Positions 39,471 to 49,810 of a DNA stretch of 64,000 nucleotides are shown here, one piece after another. The translations under genes and the position numbers were made by a program. The notes under the pieces are model-generated. The model saw nothing but the letters and a program-made list of their open reading frames with translations. It searched no databases and was not told the origin of the DNA. The stretch spans positions 1,636,529 to 1,700,528 of the forward strand of contig RPFO01000015.1 of assembly GCA_009746045.1 (NCBI GenBank), in the 5' to 3' direction. This stretch comes from Mesostigma viride (Eukaryota; Streptophyta; Mesostigmatophyceae; Mesostigmatales; Mesostigmataceae). The stretch's first letter is position 1, and every line of letters begins with the position of its first letter.

Positions 39471-40081
39471 TGTTACGAGCCGCACCAGCGGCTCTGAAAG
39501 ACCCTGGTCTAGCGTGGGTTACGCCTGAATGAACTCGGAATCTGCTATCCGCCCGGACTACGTGAATGTAGCCCTGAATTCTAGCCAGTACGCGGAATTA
39601 CTAGCTAGGCCCTGAATGCACAACTAGATAAATTATGCATATACATGGAATGCACGAAGGGCGTTAGTGCAGCCCAGATTTGACCCCTGGTTCGGCAGAC
39701 GAGTTTTACTCAAGTCGATTTCATTCCAAACCAAAGATAGGAAGCCATTGTCACCTACGACATTTGTCCAAGACGGCGTGCATGCCAGCGGGTCGGCCGG
39801 GGGCCGAACCTCTAGCGCTGCAATGAATATCAGCCGTAGATGTACATAGTATCCGCCAGTCTGGCACCCGGAACCTGGCAGTCCCGGGTACAGACCAGTA
39901 ACACACCAAACCGACAGCAAAGCCACGGGTATTTGGCCGGCTGATGGAATAACTCGGCCAAGTCCCCGAATCTAACGTAATAACCATCGAAAGTCTCAAA
40001 CAATATCAAAATGACTTTCGACTGACCAAACTAATTTATTTTAGGAATTGTTACGCCCAAACATGGGTTAGGGCCGTAACA
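39471..40081 (-). repeat. G1 5' LTR
   Basis: 611 bases with termini TGTTACG and CGTAACA. One side is the PBS; the other abuts K2 protease coding sequence (CCAGC). Confidence 0.85.
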
Positions 40082-40086
40082 CCAGC

Positions 40087-42009
40087 TATCAGTTTGTGTC
40101 TGACTTCAGTGGCCGGGTACACGTGAAGGTACTGGGTGAGGTATCTATTCCTATCCTTGGACAGGACACTGCTTTTTGTGTCTTGGAGGGCTATCAGGGA
40201 CCTGCTCTTCTGGGGCAGAATTTCCTATGCCAGGATGGGGTAGTGATCACGTCCTCTCTCCTGACTCAGGAAGGGGCTGGTCAGGTCCCACTGATTACTT
40301 TCAGGACCACTCATCTATCACGTGCAGTAACCAGGACGGTTAAGCGTGTGCAAGTGTGCCAGGGGCAGGAGCCCTTGGTTGATGACCTCATATTGCCAGC
40401 TGCTAGTCATCCAAGCAGTTTGGGCATTGGTCCTCACTCACTTGCTGGACACAGCCCTATCAACTACCAAGGCCTGGTGAAGCTCATGTCCTCTCCCATT
40501 ATGTGTCCCCAGGTCACACTGGGTCTGATTAAATCTGGGGAGGACTGGATCTCCAAGAAATGCGTGGAACCTGTCAATGACCTGCCTCCTGCACGACGTC
40601 TACTCAAGCTCAAGTTTGTCATCAAGATGAAGGAGGTGGACGGGGTCAAGGTACCACATGTCAGGCCAGTGCTGAATGAGTTCAAGGGTACTGGTGAGTG
40701 CACTGCTGAGGAGTTATATACCCCTGGCATGCTGCATGACACTTGGAGGCTGCTGCTGTGTGTATTTCTAGGCCTTCTCAACAAGGGCTTGGACTATGGC
40801 TCAGTGGTGGTAGACTTCAAGAGGGCATTTCTGGAGGAGGATGCAGAAGATGTGGCACAGGAAAAGTGGGAGGGCAAGACGCCTTTCTATGTTAGGGTGC
40901 CTGCTGTATGGAAAAGGGACATCCACACGGAGTTCCTTAAAATCCTCAAGGGCCTGGAGGGCCTGAGGTCAAGTCCAATAATCTGGAGGGAGACTCTCAA
41001 CCGTTTCCTGAAGGAGCATTGCAACTTGAAGATCTCTCCTGTAGACCCCTGTCTGTTTCTGGGGCAATGGGAAGGCCTACCAGTGTATGCTTCGCTGCAC
41101 GGAGATGACCTGCACCTGCTGGCTCCCACGTCGTGGCTTAAGGAGCTAATCTCCATCATTAAGTCCAAGTTTCCTCTGGGTAGGGAGCAATGGCAGGTGG
41201 AGAATGAGCCTCTGCTGTTTGTGGGCATGGAGGCCACACTGGTGAAGAAGGGGGGGAGTGGCGTATGCTGCTGGTGGGGGGTTAATGATTATCAAGAAAC
41301 CCTCATTAGCAAGCTTCCTCCAACCATCACACAGGCACTGTGTCCTATGGTCAGGGGCATGGTTGCTTGGGTGGCAGGCATTTCCAGGCCAGACCTTATG
41401 GTCATAGCCAGGTTGCCTGATGACATGCTGATGGAGCTAGGGTCTGCCAAGGTGGCTGATCAGGTCAGGGCTTCATCTGGCATTCTGTTGTCTGCAGTGG
41501 ATTTATCACAACCCATTTGCATGGAGCTGTATGTGGATAGCTCAATGGACAGCAGGCAGGTCTCCAAGGTCAGGGGCAGGGCTGCAGGGCTCTTTGTGCT
41601 CAGACAGGAAGGCCTGGGGAGTTTGGTGAGCTGGTTTAGTCGCCTGCACAAACGGGTGGCTGTCAGCAGTGATGTGGCAGAATGCAGGGCTATTTGTGAA
41701 GGCATTCACACAAGCCTTTATCTGAAGGAGTTGCTTCATCAGATGACTTCTAACACTCCTTGGCCACTTCAGGTTACCACTCTTCTCAAAACAGACTCCA
41801 TGGGGATGGTGCAATTTGTGCACAGGCAGATGGCCAGAAGTAGGGACTTGGATTATCTCCTTCTTAAGGAATTGTCCTCCTTGGCCAATATTGAGCATAT
41901 CCCTGGGGTTGACAATCCTGCTGATGCTTTGACCAAGCTAGTGCAGAAGGCAGCAGTGCAATACAAGGTTCTTCAGTCTCTGATGGACCCATCTCAGCAA
42001 GCTGTCTAA
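40087..42009 (+). CDS. K2 protease C-terminal half, reverse transcriptase and RNase H
   Basis: The frame is open from G1's edge; the first ATG is at 40096. Residues 12-44 match the end of an aspartic protease (VLGEVSIPILG ... GPALLGQNFL, compare ILG-x-x-FL). Copia-type RT follows: VVDFKRAFLEE with the first Asp at about residue 240, GLEGLRSSPIIWRE, SPVDPCLF, and the catalytic box LHGDDLHLL at 335-338, where copia normally has YVDD. RNase H: YVDSSMDSR, SSDVAECRAICEG, TDSMGMVQF, PGVDNPADALTK. No stop. K1 has the same order, with integrase before the protease. Confidence 0.9.
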   Translation, partial: YQFVSDFSGRVHVKVLGEVSIPILGQDTAFCVLEGYQGPALLGQNFLCQDGVVITSSLLTQEGAGQVPLITFRTTHLSRAVTRTVKRVQVCQGQEPLVDDLILPAASHPSSLGIGPHSLAGHSPINYQGLVKLMSSPIMCPQVTLGLIKSGEDWISKKCVEPVNDLPPARRLLKLKFVIKMKEVDGVKVPHVRPVLNEFKGTGECTAEELYTPGMLHDTWRLLLCVFLGLLNKGLDYGSVVVDFKRAFLEEDAEDVAQEKWEGKTPFYVRVPAVWKRDIHTEFLKILKGLEGLRSSPIIWRETLNRFLKEHCNLKISPVDPCLFLGQWEGLPVYASLHGDDLHLLAPTSWLKELISIIKSKFPLGREQWQVENEPLLFVGMEATLVKKGGSGVCCWWGVNDYQETLISKLPPTITQALCPMVRGMVAWVAGISRPDLMVIARLPDDMLMELGSAKVADQVRASSGILLSAVDLSQPICMELYVDSSMDSRQVSKVRGRAAGLFVLRQEGLGSLVSWFSRLHKRVAVSSDVAECRAICEGIHTSLYLKELLHQMTSNTPWPLQVTTLLKTDSMGMVQFVHRQMARSRDLDYLLLKELSSLANIEHIPGVDNPADALTKLVQKAAVQYKVLQSLMDPSQQAV

Positions 42010-42959
42010 GCTGGTGCCTGGTTATAGGGCATTGGAGAGCAGATTGTGTGGTAGTGTCAGCATTGTGACTGGCATAATACCTGTATTCTAGTCTGTACTA
42101 AGGCTCATGGACCATGGTACACCCACTCTGATTTTATTCAGGATACAGCCAGGTTTTGGCTGGGGTTCATGCTGTTGACTACACAAGGTTGACAGGTCCA
42201 TTACAGACCATGTATTCTATTTTAAAAGAAATGTATATTTGTACATACTTCTCACAATGGTCTGGGAACCTTCATACTGGGGTTTATAGGGCAGGGTTCG
42301 ATTCCCTGGTATTATGTTTCTACAAGCTGGCCTGTTCAGGTGTTTGCCTGTTCAGACTTCCCTAGTTCCTTAGGGCAGGATTTAATTGTTGCCTATGTGT
42401 TTCATTTTGTCATTTGTATACTGTGGCAGTTTACCATCTGGCAAGTAGACGGGCGCCGTAAGACGGGCGCCAATAGACCCCTGTTGAGAGAATGACAGGC
42501 AAACTATTGTAATACGCCTTACTTTGTCAAGTGGTATTTTAATTGTCATGGATTTATTGTACTTATATTGAATATGTACTGGGTTTTATGGGATTAGTAT
42601 CTGGGATTAATGTAACTCACCGCCAGAAGGTCATTGTACTGGAGGCTCTACCGAGGTGATGGGATTAATTATTGGAGAAGACCTCATAGAATTAACCTGT
42701 ATGTATTTAATTTTGTGTGTTTCTAATATCTGGTGGTACTCTGTAATGCCACTTCCATAGGTTTTTATCCATTTCTCATGGAATGGTTTTCCCTGTGGCA
42801 GATCTGTTTCTTTTCCAGTTCCTTAAAAGAAAAGGCTGGGGGAATGGCAATGGCCATTAAAGACATCTGTCCAAGCTTCAAGCTGGAGTGAAGGACATTT
42901 CAAGCTACTTCAAGGGTCCCTGGCAGGGGATGTGATCCCTAAAGAAAAGAAGGGATTGG
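42010..42959 (+). promoter_or_regulatory. K2 3' UTR with T-arm-like hairpin, twin GGCGCC boxes and PPT
   Basis: At 42292-42308 CAGGG-TTCGATT-CCCTG forms a hairpin like a tRNA T arm. At about 42449-42470 CGGGCGCC is repeated after 6 bases. PPT-like runs occur at about 42823 and just before the LTR (AAAGAAAAGAAGGGATTGG). K1 has the same three items in the same order. No gene is seen. Confidence 0.7.
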
Positions 42960-43577
42960 AGTTAACGTAAAGGATTTACATTAGATGGATAGAGATTGTT
43001 ACGCTCTTTCCAACGTACGGCACCTTGAACGCCTCATTTGGTTACGGGACGTAAAAGTTATGACGTTTCCTAGGCTGTGCCGACAGTACCCGGCGCGCCA
43101 CTGTGGGCGCGTACGGACACAGGATGTACAAGTGTCACTTTGATAGTCCGCAGGACGTTGACAGGACTTGTACAGGACTTGATGGTCAATTGATAGGTAG
43201 GCGCGCTGTAGCGCGCCAGGACCTATGAGACAATTGATGCTGAGCAGCGTACGGATAGGTCCACAGGACTAGCCGTATGGACAATTGATAGATCTGCGCG
43301 CCAAAGACGTGCCAGAGTCTGTGTAATCAATTGATTGACAGTTCAGCTGTGACAGTGCAGCTGAATACTTGGACGCGTCCCTAGCAACCTATATGTGTGA
43401 CTTGGTAGCACCGGGACGCTAGTTCTTGCGTGCACGTTCTCTTGGCACTGCGACCCTGTCGCCTGTGCTGCGTGCAGTCTTGGAAGTGACGTGACTTACG
43501 TCTGTGTTCCTTATTCATAATAAAGGCAACATTCCTGCAAGAACCATGGCGGAATTCTGTGCAACCCTCTCACAACT
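42960..43577 (+). repeat. K2 3' LTR
   Basis: 618 bases, AGTTAACG...CACAACT. The beginning is similar to the K1 LTR (AGTTAGCATATTGG ... AGATGGAT ... TTTCCAACG). An AATAAA-type site lies near 43520. Confidence 0.75.
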
Positions 43578-44181
43578 CCCGGTAGGCACACTGCAGGGTC
43601 TGACGTCGTGCCGGTGCGACGAGCAAGAACATGAGGCGCGGATAGGCCATGAGGGCCGACATCGTAACCACGCAACGGTTGCAGGCGCAGCTGGGTGCGT
43701 GGTCCTCCCAAGCTGTCCCTACCGCCACATTCCCTCGAGTCGCCGTCCGGGTCTCGACTTTGAACCCGCAGTGCCTTTGCACGGATTTGCGGAACTTCTC
43801 GTGTAGATCGCGGGGCCACTCCAGAACCGAGGCGGCCAGGTAGTCTTGGTCGGCCTTGCCATGCCTGCGCCATCGACGCGCCAAGAACACGCCCTCCTGG
43901 CCGTAGTCGGGCAGAAAGACCCGCGGATTAAAGGTCTCACGGTTGTTCTCGTTGGCGGTCGCAGCTATATCCGACCCCTGCTCCTTCATGTCTTCCGACC
44001 GTCGTCTCTTGCCACAACTGGAAGTCGGCGCGAACCCTGCAGGCTCCTCCGGGGAGGCTGGGGGTGTGAACCGCACCAAAGGACTGCTGGAGTCACTACC
44101 TATGGGGCTGGGGCGGAATCGGGTCTCCTCCGGGGAGTACGCCTGTTGTACAAGGAATGACCACGAGCAGCAAGGCAACAC
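43578..44181 (-). pseudogene. G3 downstream accessory ORF, cut by K2
   Basis: Homologue of the G1 accessory ORF at 4751-5741. Shared pattern: RRWRRHGKAD (G1: RRRKRHGRAE), G-F-x-x-E, then AWEDHAPSCACNRC followed by ALMAYPRLMFLL. The CTGC part is lost where the K2 LTR begins. Upstream the sequence has repeated GAGGTATGTACA donor-like sites and acceptor-like TACTCACAG and GTACAACAG, suggesting a spliced message. Function unknown. Confidence 0.65.
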
Positions 44182-44260
44182 CTGTGAGTACCGGTGTCAT
44201 ACCGACTAGTGTACTGTGTACCTGTGGTATGTACATACCTCTATATGTGTATGTACATAC

Positions 44261-44834
44261 TGTCAAAATTCCAGACGGTGGCAAGGCTTAAAGATCGAAT
44301 GTATATTGCTTTACTGATTTAATAATTATTGACTTTGTATCTGGAACCAAACCGGTGCTGCGACAAAGGAGCATCCGAGGCTAAATGGAAAGCACTTTGC
44401 AAGGGCAAAGGTGGCGGCTCAATATTGGCCGTTGATGCACATCATTCACCACGTGATTCTAGTCTAAGACAGGTACTCTAACATGTATGTTTGTTTTCTT
44501 TCCCTGACTTGTAAAGAGACCAGAATTAATAGCTCAACTTTAAGTGTCGCCAGACACTGCAGGTTATTACCCCACAGCGGTACACAGTATGTCTGACGCA
44601 TAATTCAGTCCCACATTAATGCTGTCCACTGTGGGCCATAACTACACAAATGGTCATATCTTTTCAACCAGTTGTCAGAATGAGAAAATTCCACTTGCAA
44701 AGTTGATCAGCTCAACGAGCTTGATCCAACCATGATGTCAAATGTAGCAGAAAGTAGTCATATAAGTTCCGGTATACCCGAAACTAGCACACTCAATAAT
44801 AAGACTGTCAGGCATATTGGGGCATATCCTGACA
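44261..44834 (-). repeat. T1 3' LTR
   Basis: 574 bases, TGTCAAAATTCC...ATATCCTGACA. On its inner side CCCCCCTT is the complement of the PPT. Confidence 0.95.
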
Positions 44835-44973
44835 CCCCCCTTGCATACAATGTGCCTGTTCCCCCCTTGCTCAGAGAGACCTATAGCTAGTGAGGGTATA
44901 GCCGGGTACACTCCCCTGGCACCCCCCTTACACGGCTATCTGGTTGGTGCTGAGAGGAGACTGGATGACTGTA

Positions 44974-45082
44974 GCCCCCAGGTGTCCCTGGGAGTGCGCC
45001 ACAGTGGCTGTCGCTTGGAGAATGCCGGTGACCCTAGAAAGACATCCGGTGGCCCCCAGGTGTCCCTGGGAGTGCGCCACAG
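44974..45082. repeat. Pair of 31-base direct repeats in T1
   Basis: GCCCCCAGGTGTCCCTGGG plus AGTGCGCCACAG occurs at 44974-45004 and 45052-45082, 78 bases apart. It is non-coding. Confidence 0.85.
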
Positions 45083-45195
45083 GAGGAAAGAACACAGGTT
45101 GACTGGTTGATGCTGGTACTGCAGTACTGGTCACTGCTGGCTGCTGGCATGGAGACCTGTCGCCTGTCACGTCTGGCAGGGCGGGCTACTAGCCG

Positions 45196-46236
45196 CTAGC
45201 GATGCAGGAGGGCCAGGGGACGGGTTGGGGGGGGCTGGCTGCTGTCGCCTGCTGCAGTGCAGGTTGAAAAGCTCCAGGGCCCACGTCTGGTGCTAGCTGG
45301 GCCCAGCTGGCTGCTACCCCTTGTTCCCGGTCCCGGAGGGAGCTGGATAAGACGTTTAGAAGCAGAAACCGGGGGGGAGGTCGGGGGCCTCCTGGGAGGG
45401 CGCAGGGGTGTCGGTGGTGTGGTGGACGCCGGTGTTGCCGCGAGTGTTGCGCAGGTGGGGATACTTCCACCAGCAGGTCGGCTCCTGGTGGGAGGTGCGA
45501 CCGCAGTGGGTGCAGCTGGGCCGCTGGGCCCCGCCATTGTGACCGCCACGCCCCCTGCCACGGCCGGTTCCACGGCCACCGCGTCCAGAGTGGGAGGTAT
45601 GATACACCCCGGTGGCCTCCGCGGAATCTTTGTTACCGTGAACGAGGTCCCATGCCTTAAGAAGTGCCGCCTTAGTTTCCTGTAGGGTGATACGTCCCCG
45701 AGGTTTAATTGTGCAAGGGACGGAAGCAAATCCTCGGTCACGCCGGCGAGCAGATTCTCGTCCAGATCCTCGGGTGCCATTTTGGCGCCGGTGGCAATCA
45801 GGTCGTTATAAGTTAATTCCCCGTCGGTTATATATTGCCGCATTGTGACGCCGGGTTCCAGTTTCATACGATTGAGCTTGCGGCGTAGTGCTCGCCGGTT
45901 GCTCATCTGCAGTTTGAGATGCTCATATTCTTCACAGATGCGATGATATGCCACGCTGCCAGTTTTCTGAGTAACACTGTTTGCCACTTTGAGTGCCGGT
46001 CCAATGAGGCACTGACAAAGGGCCGCAAAAAGAATCAGGTCGCGTTCCTCATTGACCTCGGTGCCAAGCAGGACAGACAGCATCCCGAATGCTGTCACTA
46101 CGGCCAGAAAAGGAATCTTCGTGTTATCCCACTTTACTGGGTCGAGGCCGTCGAACTGTGTAATATTTTTGCAGGCCTGTAAGATGTTGAGATCTTTCGT
46201 CGCTTTCGTAGCTGCTGCTGTCGCGGCTGCGGACAT
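45196..46236 (-). CDS. T1 Gag (frameshifted before the zinc knuckle)
   Basis: Copia-type Gag: ITQFDGLDPVKWDN, LGTEVNEERDL, VTMRQYITDGELTYNDL. A one-base change near 45710 moves the true line into another frame, where it continues (ITLQETKAALLKAWD) to a Gly/Arg-rich stretch and the CCHC knuckle CTHCGRTSHQEPTC (about 45485), stopping at 45356. No protease, integrase or RT follows. The similarity to N1 Gag is distant. Confidence 0.8.
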   Translation of the reverse strand: MSAAATAAATKATKDLNILQACKNITQFDGLDPVKWDNTKIPFLAVVTAFGMLSVLLGTEVNEERDLILFAALCQCLIGPALKVANSVTQKTGSVAYHRICEEYEHLKLQMSNRRALRRKLNRMKLEPGVTMRQYITDGELTYNDLIATGAKMAPEDLDENLLAGVTEDLLPSLAQLNLGDVSPYRKLRRHFLRHGTSFTVTKIPRRPPGCIIPPTLDAVAVEPAVAGGVAVTMAGPSGPAAPTAVAPPTRSRPAGGSIPTCATLAATPASTTPPTPLRPPRRPPTSPPVSASKRLIQLPPGPGTRGSSQLGPASTRRGPWSFSTCTAAGDSSQPPPTRPLALLHR

Positions 46237-46502
46237 GATTGTCTCGGCAAGGTTAAAATCTGGTCACAACCGAGAAAACCGGAGACGCTCAATCCGTAAT
46301 GGTAAAGATTAATATTAATATGCGACGATGGTTGAGAACAGCGAATACGAGATAGAGACGATCGTCCAAATACTGGAGTTCTTGAATTTCGATACAGGGA
46401 AGCCCTTCAAGAATATGCACGACTGGCATAAAGTGCCGTCGGATTCAGGGAGTCAATTTGCCCGATAAATGGGACCAGTTGTAGCAATTTAGTTGGCCAC
46501 CC

Positions 46503-46514
46503 CGCTCGATACCA
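46503..46514 (-). promoter_or_regulatory. T1 primer-binding site
   Basis: TGGTATCGAGCG directly inside the 5' LTR; shares TGGTATCG with N1, N2 and G1. Confidence 0.8.
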
Positions 46515-47088
46515 TGTCAAAATTCCAGACGGTGGCAAGGCTTAAAGATCGAATGTATATTGCTTTACTGATTTAATAATTATTGACTTTGTATCTGCGA
46601 CCAAACCGGTGCTGCGACAAAGGAGCATCCGAGGCTAAATGGAAAGCACTTTGCAAGGGCAAAGGTGGCGGCTCAATATTGGCCGTTGATGCACATCATT
46701 CACCACGTGATTCTAGTCTAAGACAGGTACTCTAACATGTATGTTTGTTTTCTTTCCCTGACTTGTAAAGAGACCAGAATTAATAGCTCAACTTTAAGTG
46801 TCGCCAGACACTGCAGGTTATTACCCCACAGCGGTACACAGTATGTCTGACGCATAATTCAGTCCCACATTAATGCTGTCCACTGTGGGCCATAACTACA
46901 CAAATGGTCATATCTTTTCAACCAGTTGTCAGAATGAGAAAATTCCACTTGCAAAGTTGATCAGCTCAACGAGCTTGATCCAACCATGATGTCAAATGTA
47001 GCAGAAAGTAGTCATATAAGTTCCGGTATACCCGAAACTAGCACACTCAATAATAAGACTGTCAGGCATATTGGGGCATATCCTGACA
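46515..47088 (-). repeat. T1 5' LTR
   Basis: 574 bases, almost identical to 44261-44834. Confidence 0.95.
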
Positions 47089-47093
47089 CATAC

Positions 47094-47967
47094 CTCTAGT
47101 GCAACCTGTGGACCTTCTTGTACGCGTCTAGCAACCGCTTGCAGCCAGAGAGCTCCTTCTCCGTCCGCCAAGAGGCCTCTGCCCCATATCTAGAAAACTT
47201 CCACCAGATCCGATATTGGCGTTGACGACCATGCACGCCCAAAATCGCGATGGGCGACAATCTCCTCGACCTCGTCCTCCTGTTCCCCTGTCTTCGGGTC
47301 GTATTCCACCGGAGCCGGGGGATTGAGTCTACCCTGGATCGAGTTCTGGTGGTACAGCTTGAGCTGGTCGCGGTGGAAGGTTGTCGCGGTGCCCCATGAG
47401 ATGGGCACGTCCACCTTGAACATGACATCATCCCATTTCTCCAGCACTTGGTGGGGCCCCAGGTACATGGGCCGGAGCTTCGTTTTGAGCTCCCCTTCCA
47501 CCTTCTGGGAGAATCGACCGAGCTGGGGTCCCTCTACAAGGACCCAGTCCCCGACCTCGATGTCCGGTGCTCTAGCTAGAGTCCCGCTTGCCTTCCACGC
47601 GAGCCATGTTGCGCTCGGCGGCGGCCCAGTACCCTTTTACCGCACTGTTGTGAGCTTGGCGCATCTTTTCCAGCAGGCTGCTCACGCCCGCCAGAGTAGT
47701 GCGCAGCACCTCCGGTTCCGCCAGCGCCGGACTCGTCAGCAAGTCTGTCGGCGTCAGCGGATGCCTTCCCGTGTTGAGAAAGAACGGGGTTAGGCCATGG
47801 GCTGCCTGTGGTGCGTTGTTCAGGGAGAACTCCACCAAGCACAGCAACTCCTCCCAGTTGCTGCCCACCTCGTCGGTGTAATCGCGCATGGTTTCCTGTA
47901 CTGTGCGGTTGAGCCGCTCCACCAGTCGATGGGAGGACGAGCTGTGATAAGCCGTCCCTAGCGACAC
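47094..47967 (-). pseudogene. G3 integrase C-terminal part and chromodomain
   Basis: Encodes SLGTAYHSSSSH and the catalytic Glu region (extra Arg in HRLVERLNR), the linker and the chromodomain (VEEIVAHRD ... YRIWWKF ... SWRTEKELSGC), ending VHRLH and TAG. Stops and frameshifts near 47572 and 47220 break it. Confidence 0.9.
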
Positions 47968-48778
47968 TGTTGGAAAAGTAGAGGAAACTAATGGGTTTTA
48001 CACAATGCCTTTTGCTTGGCCTTGCTACCCTTGCACCTTGCAGGTGATGAAAGACTGAGCTTGAAGACAATGGAAGAGAGACCAGAAAAAGAGTTTTATT
48101 TCATAGGCTTAGAGGTTAGGAATAGAGGTTCAATAGAGGTTAAATGGAGGTACCTGCCCTTAGGGGGCAGTTTCCTTTTATACCTTTTAGGCTAGGAAGG
48201 ATGACATCAGCAATGACATCATCACAGAAGCTTGTAGAAACATCCTAGCATATTCCTAGCATATTCCCAGCATATTCTCAGTATATTCCAGGAATATTCC
48301 TGGCATATTCTTAGAACATTCCTAGAACATTCTAGACATGATCCAATGAGCTGGCATAATAGCTAGATGCCAAGTGTCTACATAATAATGTGCCACATAA
48401 CATGATTAATAAAGTGACACATCTCTTCTCCTTGGAGTGACAAGTGTCATGCAATGAGTCTACCCACTTGTCATCATGTAAGTCATAACATGTGTCATCA
48501 TGAGCTTCCAACACTTGTCAGCTCATGGACCAAACACTTGTCCAATAGGCCATAGCACCACTTGTCAATCAAATACGTGATGCTACTAGGCTGACTCAGG
48601 GTACAAGTCATCCGTGTCCAAGTATAGGACTATGGCACATGAATATTGATCAGCTCATTGAGCCCAATCCATCTAGCTCATAATAGCTATCAAATTCCCA
48701 GTCCATAAGTAATAAATCCAACAAGAAATAAATCAGGCTGGGATACATTGTGGCCAGGTGGATATAATATCCCTAACA
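47968..48778 (-). mobile_element. Solo LTR of the N1/N2 family in G3 integrase
   Basis: 811 bases, TSD GACAC (47963-47967 and 48779-48783). Termini TGTTGG and CTAACA. No internal region, so it probably arose by recombination between two LTRs. Confidence 0.93.
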
Positions 48779-48987
48779 GACACCTTGGTTCCCAGGCAGT
48801 CGAAGAACTCCTGCCAGAACCGGGCGGTGAAGAGCGTGTCCCGGTCCGAGATGAACTGGCGGCTGAGCCCGTGGAACCGGAAGACGTGGTTGAGGTACAG
48901 TTTGGCACACCCCTCAGCCGTGAGGTCAGCTGGACAGGGGGCCAGGTGACACATGCGCGTGAGTCGGTCCACGAACACCAAGATCTT
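48779..48987 (-). pseudogene. G3 integrase core, middle piece
   Basis: Encodes LVFVDRLTRMCHLAPCP, KLYLNHVFRFHGLSRQF and ISDRDTLFTARFWQEFF with the second catalytic Asp. It lies between two solo LTRs that were inserted only about 200 bases apart. Confidence 0.92.
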
Positions 48988-49810
48988 TGTTGGAAAAGGG
49001 AGAGGAAACTAATGGGTTTTACACAATGCCTTGTGCTTGGCCTTGCTACCCTTTCACCTTGCAGGTGATGAAAGACTGAGCTTGAAGACAATGGAAGAGA
49101 GACCAGAAAAAGAGTTTTATTCCATAGGCTTAGAGGTTAGGAATAGAGGTTCAATAGAGGTTAAATGGAGGTGAAATGGAGGTACCTGCCCTTAGGGGGC
49201 AGTTTCCTTTTATACCTTTTAGGCTAGGAAGGATGACATCAGCAATGACATCATCACAGAAGCTTGTAGAAACATCCTAGCATATTCCTAGCATATTCCC
49301 AGCATATTCTCAGTATATTCCAGGAATATTCCTGGCATATTCTTAGAACATTCCTAGAACATTCTAGACTTGATCCAAAGAGCTGGCATAATAGCTAGAT
49401 GCCAAGTGTCTACATAATAATGTGCCACATAACATGATTAATAAAGTGACACATCTCTTCTCCTTGGAGTGACAAGTGTCATGCAATGAGTCTACCCACT
49501 TGTCATCATGTAAGTGATAACATGTGTCATCATGAGCTTCCAACACTTGTCAGCTCATGGACCAAACACTTGTCCACTAGGCCATAGCACCACTTGTCAA
49601 TCAAATACGTGATGCTACTAGGCTGACTCAGGTTACAAGTCATCCATCTCCAAGAATAGGACTATGGCACATGAATATTGATCAGCTCATTGAGCCCAAT
49701 TCATCTAGCTTATCATAGCTATCAAATTCCCAGTCCATATGGAATAAATCCAACAAGAAATAAATCAGGCTGGGATATATTGTGGCCAGGTGGATATAAT
49801 ATCCCTAACA
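48988..49810 (-). mobile_element. Second solo LTR of the N1/N2 family
   Basis: 823 bases, TSD ATCTT (48983-48987 and 49811-49815). It differs from the first by point changes and by one extra GGTGAAATGGA unit. Confidence 0.93.

Larger units (their letters stand above)
4751..40081 (-). mobile_element. G1: Ty3/gypsy chromovirus, split by five insertions
   Basis: Minus-strand order: 5' LTR (39471-40081), PBS, leader, upstream ORF, gag, pol (protease, RT, RNase H, integrase, chromodomain), downstream ORF. It is interrupted by N2, G2, K3, a 655-base solo LTR and F1. Removing each insertion with one copy of its TSD restores one continuous pol frame. Gag is broken by a stop near 32788. The 3' LTR is missing, lost at the junction with the K3 fragment. 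The 5' LTR lies inside K2's protease gene, so G1 inserted into K2; the expected TSD there (CCAGC, right side) cannot be checked on the left. Confidence 0.9.
40082..43577 (+). mobile_element. K2: copia-like element, 5' part cut off by G1
   Basis: The remaining part runs from the second half of the protease through RT and RNase H to the 3' UTR, PPT and 3' LTR (42960-43577). Its left half is not in the window because G1's far end is lost. On the right its LTR (ending CACAACT) abuts the G3 accessory ORF, so K2 inserted into G3. Confidence 0.85.
44261..47088 (-). mobile_element. T1: Gag-only LTR retrotransposon
   Basis: TSD CATAC (44256-44260 and 47089-47093). LTRs 44261-44834 and 46515-47088 are both 574 bases with only about two differences, so it is very recent. 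PBS, gag and PPT are present and pol is absent, matching the type called TR-GAG. It lies between G3 pol and the G3 accessory ORF. Confidence 0.93.

Noticed and set aside
42292..42308. A tRNA gene at the TTCGATT hairpins (also 60496-60512)
   Set aside because: Only the T arm is present. I could not pair an acceptor stem, D arm or 7-base anticodon loop around either copy, so it is reported as a T-arm mimic.
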